Shown one piece after another: positions 1-9,574 of a DNA stretch of 64,000 bases. Both the position numbers and the translations under genes were made by a program. Every line of letters starts with the position of its first letter. Positions within the stretch are counted from its first letter, which is position 1. The notes under the pieces were generated by a model. The model worked only from the letters and a program-made list of their open reading frames with translations, did no database searches and was not told the DNA's origin. Source of the DNA: Ariolimax columbianus (Eukaryota > Mollusca > Gastropoda > Stylommatophora > Arionidae); contig JAVGWX010000002.1 of the NCBI GenBank assembly GCA_036924085.1, positions 153,566,571 to 153,630,570 on the forward strand, given 5' to 3'.

Positions 1-1018
1 TCTCTACCATGGGCTTCATTTTGGTGTTTCGTGTGTTGATGGTTTCACACAGCCCATCTGTCAGGATTGCAAATCTGTCCCAGTCGGCTCGTTTGTAATT
101 CCAACGTGGGAGCGGTTTTGTTTCCTGTGGGCCTACTTCCATGTCAATGGTTAGCCTGATCGGCCTGTGGTCGCTACCTGCCAGTTGGTTTAGCACCTGG
201 CGGTCTATTTTATAGTGTATGTCCTGTGTGGAGAAGGCCAAATCTGGAGTCGAGGTGGTATGCCATGTTCTTGAATAGAAGCTAGGGCTATCCTCCGGCC
301 TATTGATTAGGGAGAGATTTGCATCTATCTCCCAATCTTCCACTTCGTCACCTCTGCTGTCTGTGTCAGAGTATCCCCATCTCTCCGAGTGGCTGTTGAA
401 ATCTCCAACCACTATGCAGTTGGAGTCTCTGACCTCCATATTCGAGAGCGATAGGTCTCTGTTTGGTGGTCCGTACAGATTGAAAATGCGGAGCTTCGTC
501 TCTTGAGCCATTATGTCAACTCCTACAATTTCTGCTTGTCCGGTGTGATTGACAGGTACCGCGCTACTCGGTATGCTGTTTCTGGTCAGTATCAGGACCC
601 CTCCTTTGTGGCCTTCTCTATCTAGACGGAAAGTCTGGTATCCTCTGATTGAGAATTTATGGTTATTGTTGAGGTGCGTTTCCTGGATACATGCCACGTC
701 AATCTTACCTTCATGCAGGTGATGTGTTAGGGAAAGTTTTTTGTTAATGACTCCCTCCGCATTCCACTGTAATATTCTGAGGGTCTTGAAGTTTTGGCCA
801 ATAGTCGTTTCCCCATAGCCATGTGCCTTGACTCCACGACACATGGGTGGGTGACCACCAGTAGCCAAGGGTGGGCCCCTTCGAGGCGTGGGGCCCGGCG
901 CTATCGCTGCCTGGCGGGTCTCCTCAGGATGAGCGCCATACGTTTTTCGAATAGGTTGTGCTGCCATCATACTGTGATTTACGTTGCACTGTTTTGTTAG
1001 GCTTGCGGCCCCGTGCAT
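1..1018 (-). CDS. APE-type endonuclease ORF of a non-LTR retrotransposon, 3' end outside window
   Basis: A reading frame starting at an ATG at 1018 stays open on the minus strand for about 339 codons to the left edge, so the reverse transcriptase expected next lies outside the window. The first ~75 residues are Pro/Gly-rich and unrecognised. From about residue 80 the protein follows the apurinic-like endonuclease fold: LRILQWNAEG (~80), IQETHL (~111), GGVLILTR, the catalytic GDFNSHSERW (~204) and SDHRP (~282). This enzyme nicks target DNA to prime reverse transcription. The motif style fits the I/Jockey/R1 side of the non-LTR tree; the clade is inference. It lies on the same strand as the 18S rRNA fragment upstream. 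No stop or frameshift is visible. Confidence 0.85.
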   Translation of the reverse strand, partial: MHGAASLTKQCNVNHSMMAAQPIRKTYGAHPEETRQAAIAPGPTPRRGPPLATGGHPPMCRGVKAHGYGETTIGQNFKTLRILQWNAEGVINKKLSLTHHLHEGKIDVACIQETHLNNNHKFSIRGYQTFRLDREGHKGGVLILTRNSIPSSAVPVNHTGQAEIVGVDIMAQETKLRIFNLYGPPNRDLSLSNMEVRDSNCIVVGDFNSHSERWGYSDTDSRGDEVEDWEIDANLSLINRPEDSPSFYSRTWHTTSTPDLAFSTQDIHYKIDRQVLNQLAGSDHRPIRLTIDMEVGPQETKPLPRWNYKRADWDRFAILTDGLCETINTRNTKMKPMVE

Positions 1019-1560
1019 CCGATTTCAACAGGCGTTTCTGTAGGGATGCCCTCCTTAGCCTTTGGCTGTCCCCAGCCTATCTGCAAGGCAGCAGTTGTTT
1101 ACGATCAGAGTTTTCTCTCCTATGGAAGTTGTCTTACCAGACTATCGAGTCTTCACTACTCGTGTCTATAGGGTGCAATGATGGTATGTGATATATGAGA
1201 TGGACTGGTTTACCCGGAAGAGAGGCAGTCCAGTGTGTCTGTATCCCAGGATCGTCACGTCCTGCCAGAAACGTAGCATTTGCATGTGAGTGGGGTATCT
1301 CTTTTTCCCTTTATTTTCTTGGCTTCTATGCAGGGATGGTACGCCTAGCATTCCCCGCCACCTGGGGTGTTGACACAGTGGGGCAGGTGTGCAATGTCCG
1401 CTGGTCTGCATCTCTTCTGCGTCCAGCATGATAGTTATGGCTGATAACGTACAGAGGTAGATATCGTAACCGGAGTGCATTTAGCCAGAGGACAAGCCTG
1501 GTAATGTCACAGAGATGTTGATCGCCTGGTGTGCGGACAACTCTCATGGTCAGTGGTTGA
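1019..1560 (-). other. leader of the endonuclease element, unrecognised
   Basis: The stretch upstream of the endonuclease ORF has a 104-codon minus frame (1166-1480) containing several Cys and His residues (GHCTPAPLCQH). No zinc-knuckle spacing or other domain is recognisable. It may be 5' untranslated sequence or a decayed gag-like ORF. Nothing else was seen. Confidence 0.3.
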
Positions 1561-2397
1561 GTCTTGACAGTTCACAGTGTGGTGGCTGCTCTACTGTTTT
1601 CGACACCCCGACCAGGTTCTAAGTCTTTGGTTGGTGTTTTTCGCACCCCATCGCCGTATAGGGTGAGTATCAAGCAGTTTTCCGCCCGCTTTGATTTGCG
1701 GGCGGCAAGGACCTCTTACTGTGGCTCTACCTGATAGGGCTGGGGCGCAAGCCCCAGGTCCCGAGCATGTAGGAGCCTCCCATTGCAGTGGTGCTGAGAT
1801 TTTGGGCGGGATTGCGGCTTTCAAGGGTTCGGCCGTAATCCCCCACATGGTAGCCTCGCGCCCTTGGCTTATCAGCCTGGTACGTGAACCAAAGTGTCTG
1901 CGGCTCCTCTCGATTTGAGCTGGTTTTCCGTAGCAACGCCCTGTCATTTGTAGGGTAAAACTGACCTGTCTTCGGATCTATTTCCAGCACCCGTTCACTA
2001 TTTTGTCAGACGAATTTATTGAGGGCTTTTGTTTGTCAATGACCAGGTATTTGAAATCTGCAGAGTTAAACACGTTTTCCGTAGCGTTCTTTCATTTGAG
2101 CTGACTTGTCGTCCGTGAGTCTAATACCAGCGTACGTTCATTATTAGACCCAAACGGCAGTGCTCTCAATTTGTCAGTTGTTCTACAGTATTGGCGTGTT
2201 CAGTCAAATTAAGCCGCAGGTTCCACACCTGGTGGTGCCCTTCCGTCAATTCCCTTAGCGAGACAATCAAGTTTCTTAAAGGGTAGCCCCAAAGATTTTC
2301 GAGGGTCTAATTCCAGCACATGTTCTCTATTAGACCCCACTAAGGTGTACTTTTTGATAGTCATTCTGCAGTATTGGCGTGGTAAGTTAACTTAGGT
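1561..2397 (-). repeat. mosaic of diverged ~150-180 bp units with embedded 18S-like scraps
   Basis: Related segments recur around 1915-2010, 2060-2200 and 2300-2385. Shared pieces are a GTTTTCCGTAGC..TCATTTG block, a TCTAATTCCAGCA..CGTTCACTATTA block, and GCAGTATTGGCGTG at ~2190 and ~2370. Between the units, 2199-2252 matches the conserved 18S core near the universal AATTGACGGAAGGGCACCAC (antisense in the window), and 2253-2303 is a rearranged version of the 18S sequence before it. An 87-codon minus frame (1727-1990) crosses the left unit, but I do not recognise its product. The block lies between the 18S 5' end and the endonuclease ORF, all on one strand. Confidence 0.5.
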
Positions 2398-2744
2398 CCA
2401 TCGACATTTGATAGGGCAGACATTTGAAAGATGCGTCGCCGGCACATGAGGCCATGCGATCAGCACAAAGTTATCCAGAGTCACCAGTGGGGACGCCGCA
2501 ACCCCGCGAGGGGAAACGACGATTGGTTTTGAACTAATAAAAGCGCTCTTTCCGCGAGGGTCGGAGCTTGGTAAGCATGTATTAGCTCTAGAATTGCCAC
2601 AGTTATCCAAGTAGGATCGTGTCATCTAAGGAACCTCGACTGATTTAATGAGCCATTCGCGGTTTCACCGTGAGACAGTGTGAACTTAGACATGCATGGC
2701 TTAATCTTTGAGACAAGCATATGACTACTGGCAGGATCAACCAG
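2398..2744 (-). rRNA. 18S rRNA, first ~347 nt only (truncated)
   Basis: Reading the minus strand from 2744 gives the canonical eukaryotic small-subunit start CTGGTTGATCCTGCCAGTAG, then the AAGCCATGCATGTCTAAGT helix, AACCGCGAATGGCTCATTA and GCTAATACATGC segments. Similarity stops at TCGATGG near 2398, where an intact gene would continue for about 1.45 kb more. Instead the sequence passes into a repeat mosaic. The 5' third is well preserved, with no obvious frame or helix damage, so the truncation looks recent or the copy is kept homogeneous with the array. It cannot be a functional 18S gene as it stands. Confidence 0.93.
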
Positions 2745-3384
2745 ATATCTGTCGGAGACGTACGTACTGCGCACACCGGTCGGCGGAGGAAGGGTGTGTA
2801 AAAAGCCTCACTGGGACGGCCGCAGGGACCGACTGACGGGACGGACGGACGGTTGTTCCACCCGTCCCTCACTCCGTCGACCTAGGACCGCCTGACAGGG
2901 GCCTCCCACACGCACCAGACGACCGACCGACCGGGCTCGCTCGAGGAGGGATGGCAGCGCTCTGTGCAGAACGGATCCCAACGACCTCGGCGACGAATTT
3001 CACTGGGACTAGAGACACAATTTGGCCTGCCCTTCTTCTCCGTAGGGAGAACGCAGGGCCTCGAGGCAACGATTCCTGCTTTCCATTTGCCGGTCACAAG
3101 CTCTTTGCGAGAGTCGGACCACCAGCGAGACGTACTGTCGAGCTCTGCTATAAGCCTTAGATAAATCACCACGGACGGACCACGTTTCCTGATACGGACC
3201 AGACTAGCGCACCTCGGTGGAGGAGCCACTACCACAAACCGCACCCAATTCGCACTACGGGGAAAGGCAGGCGAGCGTTTTCCGCAAGCCCGCGCTATCG
3301 CTCCGCCTGGCGGGACTGAGATCGCTTTACGAACACTGGTTGAAATTGAGTCGCCGCAGCGAGACAACTACCCCAGATATATGC
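2745..3384 (-). other. putative 5' external transcribed spacer / intergenic spacer of rDNA
   Basis: The sequence directly upstream of the 18S start is GC-rich with short CCGT/GACGGACG tandem runs (2825-2860) and C/G-rich blocks to ~3330, as expected for a pre-rRNA external spacer. No RNA polymerase I promoter can be recognised by eye because these are lineage-specific. Frames here are chance openings in GC-rich DNA. Confidence 0.55.
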
Positions 3385-3455
3385 CGTTCAAAAGGCGCAG
3401 ATATCGCAGCCTTGCTGTAAACTACGACAAACAGCGCCATTTGTAGGACGAACGC
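3385..3455 (+). repeat. core of dispersed SINE-like family (GAA-tail family)
   Basis: AGATATCGCAGCCTTGCTGT followed by AAACTACGACAAACAGCGCC matches the conserved core shared with copies near 27.1, 39.8, 40.1, 43.5, 55.0 and 62.3 kb. Only the core is clear here. It abuts a reverse-transcriptase tail on the other strand. Confidence 0.6.
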
Positions 3456-3640
3456 CAACGAAGATACGTGTATTAAGTTGTCTTTCCGTATATGGCTTTT
3501 TCGAAACACCTTTAGTAACATTTTCTGTCCATGAGATTCTCAACATTCTCCTGTATAACCACATGTCCGTGGTTTCCATCCACCTTCTAATACGTTTTTG
3601 TAGGAAGCTAATCGTTCTAGGTACTTTACTCTTGAAGAAT
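3456..3640 (-). pseudogene. RTE-type reverse transcriptase C-terminal fragment
   Basis: The minus strand encodes METTDMWLYRRMLRISWTEN, the hallmark connection segment after the palm of a widespread RTE-type non-LTR element, then VTKGV and a decayed continuation. The preceding codons read LQKRIRRW. The fragment ends where the SINE-like core begins, so the two form a junction of unrelated repeats. Confidence 0.7.
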
Positions 3641-4059
3641 TGTCTCTGGTAGCGGCTAGTTAAGGCGTTTATGTATCACAGGGCGTATGGACAAGGTTAG
3701 GTGTAGACTCTCCTGAATGTAGCGCAATGCTAGACCTCTGCAGGTTCACCACTACGGGCACCACAGCGCACATCCCCATTTCCTTGGCCAATATTTCCAG
3801 ATGCAGGGCGTGGACGTGCGATGCAGGTCTTGTCAGTATGTTTCACAGATTCGAAGAAGTTAGTAAGTAGGTCACAAACTGATATGCGATAGATGGAAAA
3901 TGTAGCTGCTGTTACCGTAGGTAACAGTCGCTAGGTGGCGCATTTACGTGTGCAGCCGTAACAGAAATGGCATCTGTGTGTTTTTTTTTCTATTTTGGGG
4001 TGGGGGACATTTTGCAAAGGATATTCATTATAAAATGCTTCCTGATTAGAGAGAAAGAG
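3641..4059. other. no recognised gene
   Basis: Non-coding in appearance. A short piece (TTGTCTCTGGTAGCGGCTAG, ~3642) resembles the repeat near 44.92 kb, and GTCAGTATGTTTCACAGA (~3834) resembles the repeats near 15.6 and 41.5 kb. Nothing else was identified. Confidence 0.4.
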
Positions 4060-4440
4060 AGATGTGTTCGTCGGGTAATGCGATGCATAACAGGATTCCC
4101 AAATTTTCTCGAGGATGATCACAAATTGCTGATGAAGCCCGACTTGGTCGTCCTGTGCATAATGCAATAGAAGCATCTGTGCGACGGTTGGAGAAATATG
4201 TTTCGATTTGATAGCCGAGTAGCGATAGACAGTGTAGCAACTGCATTAGTGTGTTCGCATGGCTAAGTCTACAATATAATGCATGCTCCAATTTTGGCAC
4301 GAGAAGTTTCGCAAATAACGAAGAAGTTCAACGAGAAGTGCAAATGTCGCTAAGTCAAAAGGCTTCTGTTTTGGGACACTGGTAAAGCGATGGGATAAGT
4401 GACGGAAATTACGTTGAGAAATAAGGAACAATGTAAATGC
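4060..4440 (+). mobile_element. mariner-like transposase remnant with catalytic core deleted
   Basis: The plus strand encodes SQIADEARLGRPVHNAIEAS followed by VRRLEKYV, the linker of a mariner HTH region. After a frame slip it reads RVAIDSVATAL and VYNIMHA, the second HTH. Soon after, LVKRWDK resembles the extreme C-terminal part of mariner transposases. The ~200 residues carrying the DDD/E triad that should separate these parts are missing. Several stops are present. Terminal inverted repeats could not be placed with confidence. Confidence 0.6.
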
Positions 4441-4639
4441 AACAATAAATGGTTTTAAAGTTCTTTCTCATTTGTTTCTTTTAATAATCATGTGCATGTG
4501 TGACCTATTATCTGACTTGCGCGTTATACTCGTGTAATCAGTTGTTATCTCAGTGTCAGACATTAGGTGATCTTCTTGCTCGTTGATTGTTTATTTGTCT
4601 TCCTACCTACTGCGTGTGTTGTAAAAGGCAATATAAGGA

Positions 4640-4860
4640 TGGCAACAAACGTCTACGCTGCATACTTCGTTCAGTTCAGTTCGATGGTCGACTGCAACGG
4701 ATCTTAACGTCATGTCTCATGGCTTGCTTGTACAATCTGCCAAGCGTTATCCTGCCATCTGCTGATGTTATCCTCCAGTTGTCTATCTCTAGCATGTTTG
4801 CCCTCCACTTGTCCTCCCAGTATTGTTCTCAGCAAGATGTTATACATTTGTGGCCAATTT
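4640..4860 (-). pseudogene. RTE-type retrotransposon 3' end of ORF
   Basis: The minus strand reads GGQVEGKHARDRQLEDNISR-W, matching the GKRARGRQR..W motif near the C-terminus of RTE-type ORFs, then VQASHE and stop codons. It is a 5'-truncated, decayed insertion. Most of the element is absent. Confidence 0.55.
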
Positions 4861-5239
4861 AGCATAACTGTCGAGGACATCGTTCACCAATTCTCTCTGA
4901 ACCCTTAATTTGCACAATTTTCCTGATTTTGTATAATGTCTTTCCATGAGATACACCATATTCTTGTATATACCGGGTACACACGTGGCAAAGAATAAAT
5001 AATGTTCTCCAACTGTGTGTTTATTATCACGTTCATACTCCATTCAGTAATGATGAGTATACACACCACCTCATTATTAATTTGTGAGTGACTTCTTGTC
5101 TGAATATCAATTAAATCACTTATGTTGGTGAAAACAGATTTGGCCATCCCTTTTCTTTTTCTAATCAAAGTGTTTCCTGGAGTAAACATAATATGACCAC
5201 TGCTTCCTTCCTTACACGTCATAAAAGGTAATTAAAGAA
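4861..5239. other. no recognised gene
   Basis: AT-rich sequence with only chance short frames. No domain, structured RNA or repeat was recognised. Confidence 0.35.
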
Positions 5240-5410
5240 GGTTGTGAGTGGGGCTGGCAACCACACCATATAAAAACCATTGCTATACAACCACACTGTA
5301 CGTGACTGAAATTATGCTTTCCTAAATGCTGGTTAGAAGAACCAAATATACTATTGGACCTTAGCTTAGGAGGCGAACAAGCAGGTGTCAGACAGTAGAA
5401 ACCATGTGCA
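5240..5410 (+). repeat. dispersed repeat fragment (GGGGCTGGCAACC family)
   Basis: GAGTGGGGCTGGCAACCACA followed by CCATATAAAAACCATTGC is closely similar to a segment at ~44.54 kb. It is probably an untranslated part of a non-LTR element. The assignment rests on the two window copies, and the family is not identified. Confidence 0.45.
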
Positions 5411-5689
5411 GACCAGATAGGAGCCATACTACACATAATTGGAAAGTAGTTTTTATAATAGAATTCATGTCTGTACATCTTTGTTGAAAAAGCCTCTGAC
5501 AGCTTGAATAGGAAGGGAATGCACTCTGGACACCACTAAGGTACTACAGGATCCTGCAAAAGTTCACCAGCATTATAGAGCAAACGTATGAGTACATACA
5601 GTAGAGTTTTGCGTCGGGGAAAACAAAAAATCATTTAAAACATTACAAGGTGGGTTTCGTCGGAGCTATCTTCTATCCCCTTTTCTGTT

Positions 5690-6410
5690 TCTCTCGGTAG
5701 TTGATTTGATTATTAAAAACAATACTATAGTCAATGAGAGAAATGTAATCCAGTGGACCTTTTTTAAACTGCTAGAAGGATTGGGTTGCAGAAGACAACG
5801 CCCTGACATCTCATAACCAACTCAAAAAACAGAATAGAACAAACACAATTTTCCAGCAAGTTGGTCTTCAGATCCACACAGAAAAGACACAAAATGGAAG
5901 CAACATAAACAGAGCAGCTGGTGCAGTTAAGGGTGTAAAAGGCACAGTGAATGCCAAGTTAAGGATCGTTAGCTATAATGAAACATGGTAGATGATTAAA
6001 TTCTACATAAAGAGTTTCTAGGGCTTATCTAGATAACCCTGAGAAATATTCTTGGCCTGCAATGGCTTGACAAGGTTAGAAATCAAAGTGTGTGGAAGAG
6101 CACAAGACAAAGACAGAACAGGAAATCTTAGGAGAATGTGCCATTGGGTAGGACACAAGATACTTGACTGCCACAAACCAGTATCACCAAGCAATCTCTG
6201 ACGTGGAACTCCCAAGCAAAAAGAGGCAAAGGAAGGTAAACAAAACAAAAACAACAAAAAAACATACGGAGAAGAGACCTTACGACAGATACACGACAAA
6301 AGATGAGAAGTTAGAAAGACCTCAAGAAAATTGAATAGGAAATTACTGTTTGTAGAGGGTTGGCTGATGGCATATGAAGCCCACGATCAGGGTGAAGAAG
6401 AAATTGTCAT
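5690..6410 (+). pseudogene. decayed RTE-type reverse transcriptase, internally deleted
   Basis: The plus strand begins VVDLIIKNNTI..IQWTF, the segment before the catalytic FADD motif, then jumps to the C-terminal part: RNILGLQWLDKVRNQSVWK, a diverged WLGHTLRK-like stretch, and VEGWLMAYEAHDQGEEE at the 3' end. It is the same family as the 22.7-24.9 kb element, on the opposite strand. The FADD segment is missing or scrambled, and many stops are present. Confidence 0.6.
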
Positions 6411-6749
6411 CATTTTTTTTGTAAGAGGCTTTGTATATACAGTGCACCTATGCCTATTCTCTATAATATTTTATGACACCAAAAGTCAGCCATGCGTTAT
6501 CTAGATACCTGCAATATTTATCACAACATTGAACAGACAACGCTAGCAAATTTAGTGCCATTAGTATAGTCCAGTGGGTCTAAGCTTGGGTCTGTTTGAC
6601 TACTGCAAAGAGTTCTATGATGGTCTTATTTGTTAGATGGTTTTCTATTTTACCAAGATGACTTGAGGAAAGTAAGGTTGTATTACACAGCCACATGCAT
6701 AGATGTGTTGTGTGATTGGTGTATTTATAGTGTGGTGTTTGTGGCAGTG

Positions 6750-7310
6750 GTAGGATTGTGTTGTCAGTAATTGTAGTGTGTGTATGGTGTTAGCACCAGC
6801 AGTGGTAGAAACATGTTGTCAGTTGTCAACTGTCGTTCCCTCATTCTATCACTATATTCCGATTGTGAGGTCAACCGTGAGCATTTATATGGCAGAGAAA
6901 TAAAGATTGAGAACGAATTAAGAAAAAGAGCAACTAACGAAATGAAATGTCTAAGAAAGGTCATCATTGTCACTAAGAGAGAATGAATAAGAAATGAAGA
7001 CATTAGAAATATAGAGGAAACTATTCCCTTGGCAGGACATACATTACAGGACAGAAAATATGTTGGTTTGGTCATCTCATGAGAATGTTGCCTGATTGGC
7101 TCCCACTGTAAGCTTACAACACAAGAGGTTCTGGCTACAGGGCACGAGGGAGACCTCACGGATGATGGATAGATGAGATATGAGCAATCTTCAAATGCTA
7201 CGGGTGTACAATTACCGCCGCAGCACACTTGGTCCAAGAACCACTTAAGTTTCCCATGATGGTCATCAACACTAGTGGATTGACAAATGAAGGGAAAAAA
7301 TTGCAATGTG
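6750..7310 (+). pseudogene. RTE-type reverse transcriptase C-terminal region
   Basis: The plus frames around 6895-6990 read KIENELRKRATNEMKCLRKV, a diverged form of the EMKYLRRV connection motif. Further on, degraded WFGHLMRM and GRRGRPRT-like stretches occur in shifted frames (7060-7180). It ends near 7310, just before an oppositely oriented fragment, making an inverted pair of unrelated tails. Confidence 0.55.
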
Positions 7311-7329
7311 CCGCAAGATATCATACTTA

Positions 7330-8170
7330 TTCGCTCCTCTTCTACCCTGGAGTGTAGTTTGCCAGAAAGAGTGCCGGATTATTCTATTCTCTGTTTTCCT
7401 CTTGGCCTGGTTCCATTCTAGTCCACAGTTTGTCATTGACTGTCTTATGTTGTCATTCCAGTAGATCTTGGGTCATCCTCAGAGTTTGATCCTTGACTCT
7501 TTGCTTCCTGTGACTGATGCGGTAGTCACAATCTTCATTCATTCTGCAGACATGGCCAAATCCCTGAAATTGAGATTGCTCAACATGAGTATGCAAGGTC
7601 TGGACTTCAAGATCTTGTTGTATTGTCTGATTATGGACTTTCTCTTCTTGCTACTAGGACCACTTTCCACAGATATCTCATTTCTGATGCTTGAAACTGG
7701 GTTGTTTTATTACCTAAGACTTGCATCCAAAAGTCAAAACTGGTACATACGCAGAGTTGTAAAGTCTTTTTAGATTTCTTACTTGTTTCTCTTTTGCTGA
7801 GGAATCCTCTATTTGTGGCACCAAAAAGTTGCTTCTTGAATACCTCCCTACTGCTTTATTACAGCTTCAAGGTACTTGAACTGCTTGACCTGTTCCAAAG
7901 GCTGTTCATCTTGAAAAATGTGACGTCTCCTCTATTCTCTTGAGACCATCTTCTTTTTTGCCTTTGAACTGCTGATTGTCATCCCTCTATTTCCCAACCT
8001 CTTTCCAGAATTGAAGGTTGATCTGGACATGTGCCTCTGATTTGGTAATCAAGGTATCACATCATCAGCAAATGTCAGCTCCGATATATATAGACTGCTC
8101 TCATCTGCCAGTGCCTTACTAATACTTTTTGGTCCTCTCCTTACAGGGTTTGATGACATCATTCATGCAG
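7330..8170 (-). pseudogene. RTE-type reverse transcriptase, palm to C-terminus, decayed
   Basis: On the minus strand near 8060-8080 the sequence reads ELTFADDV, the reverse transcriptase catalytic box. Downstream on that strand (to ~7330) frames are short and broken but show the layout of an RTE 3' half. Upstream it stops at ~8170 at a junction with a plus-strand fragment. No intact frame exceeds ~100 codons. Confidence 0.55.
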
Positions 8171-8350
8171 TAGTATGAAGAGGTATGATGGTATAACCTC
8201 TGGGAATGTCTGGAAAGGAAGAACATCCCAGCACCTTTGATCTGCACGATATAGTTTCTATGAGACCTGCAGAAACTACATTATGAAAGGAAAGAAAACA
8301 TCAGAGGAGTTGAAGATCACCAGTGACATACGCCAGGGAGCACAAAATAT
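8171..8350 (+). pseudogene. reverse transcriptase fragment (finger/palm junction)
   Basis: The plus strand near 8305-8340 reads EELKITSDIRQGA, matching the (V/I)RQG motif that precedes the SPxL block in non-LTR reverse transcriptases. The piece is about 150 bp and decayed. Family not assigned. Confidence 0.4.
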
Positions 8351-8399
8351 AAATATAGTTAAATATAACAGACACAGATACAGTATTACAAACTTTATA

Positions 8400-9390
8400 A
8401 GATGATCAACTCAATACTGATGATTGGGTGAGATGGCGCTGCTTGCATGCAACCAAACATTCTTGTTTAATTTTTTGTCGTGCCAGTATCCCCTAAACCA
8501 AGATTAATACTGGTGACAGAATTACATATTACCATCATAACTCTAGGCAGGGAATGCAGAGAATAGTGCAATGGAAAAGCAGAGCCTGAGGTTACCGCTC
8601 ATTAAGTAATAATATTCATGATAGTGATGCCATCCTATAATCCAATGGATCATCACTACACTGTGAGATATCTGGCTGAGACTTCTCTGCTAGAGTGAGA
8701 GGTCAGGTTGTTGCTGAGTGAAGTTGAGGATTCAGAACAGCAACCCCCAGTATGAGAATGGAGATGGAAGCAGTGACTGCAGTTCTGAGATGGCTATCTG
8801 AGACCTCTTTAACAGGGGCAGTCATTGTGTCAGACTCCTAGTCCCTACTTCATAAAGTACAGTAGTGCTGGTTACGGCTGGAGTGGATGTAGAGGGCTCA
8901 AACTTGCAGGGGCTGGTGTGGATATATTGCTCCAGTCATGCTGGCAACCAGGGCAATGAAAAAGCTGACATCCTAGTTTACAAAAACTCACTATGGGCAC
9001 AATATATCAATATATGTGGATACATCTGAGCGGTTTGCCGGGGTCTGTGTGTATGACAAGGACAAGAATAGCACCACTGCCCCACAGAGAGAGTGTTGTA
9101 AGAAATTACTAACTTTGTGACATGGGATAACACCAGCCATGGTAGGTGGTTTGTTAAGATCAGCATAGATGGCGCCTAACAGGCTGCGGGTCTACTTTGT
9201 TCTAGTGTTTGAGTTTATTAAGATGGACTCACACACATCAGTTAACCACCCTCCATAGTGGAGTAATAAGCTGCTCGAGCCTAGCCCGCTAAGCAGGAAA
9301 TCCTCCTACTGGCTACATCCAGCTCACATCAGAGATGGGACCTGCACAGAGGCTTATGCTCCTGTAGAAGTTACAGGTCAACTAAGACAT
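8400..9390 (+). pseudogene. RNase H domain plus 3' end of a Jockey/I-type retrotransposon (family B)
   Basis: Around 8750-8840 the plus strand reads MRMEMEAVTAVLRWLSETSL followed by AVIVSDS and a stop. This is the RNase H region with the catalytic Glu and Asp. The same family occurs at 41.9-43.4 kb (minus). The 3' untranslated stretch 9170-9380 (CTCGAGCCTAGCCCGCTAAG..) recurs at 21.1-21.5 kb (minus) and 31.86 kb (plus), defining one family with at least four copies here. Frames are broken by several stops. Confidence 0.7.
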
Positions 9391-9574
9391 GAATTAGAAT
9401 AATATTTGGAAATATATCAATGACACCGCAAAATATGAATCTGTAATTTCTAGACTGCTGAGCATTGATATCAAAAAAGGTTTCAGCAGATTTGGGACAC
9501 TATGAGGATGGAGAAGAGCTACATCAACCATCAGTATCCATGCCTTTCACTATTTACTGAGAGGGATTGAGCTC

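Noticed and set aside
1166..1480. 104-codon Cys/His-containing frame as a gag protein
   Set aside because: Cys and His spacing does not fit a CCHC knuckle; kept only as unrecognised leader.
2398..2744. Functional 18S rRNA gene
   Set aside because: Only the first ~347 nt are present; the sequence then enters unrelated repeats.
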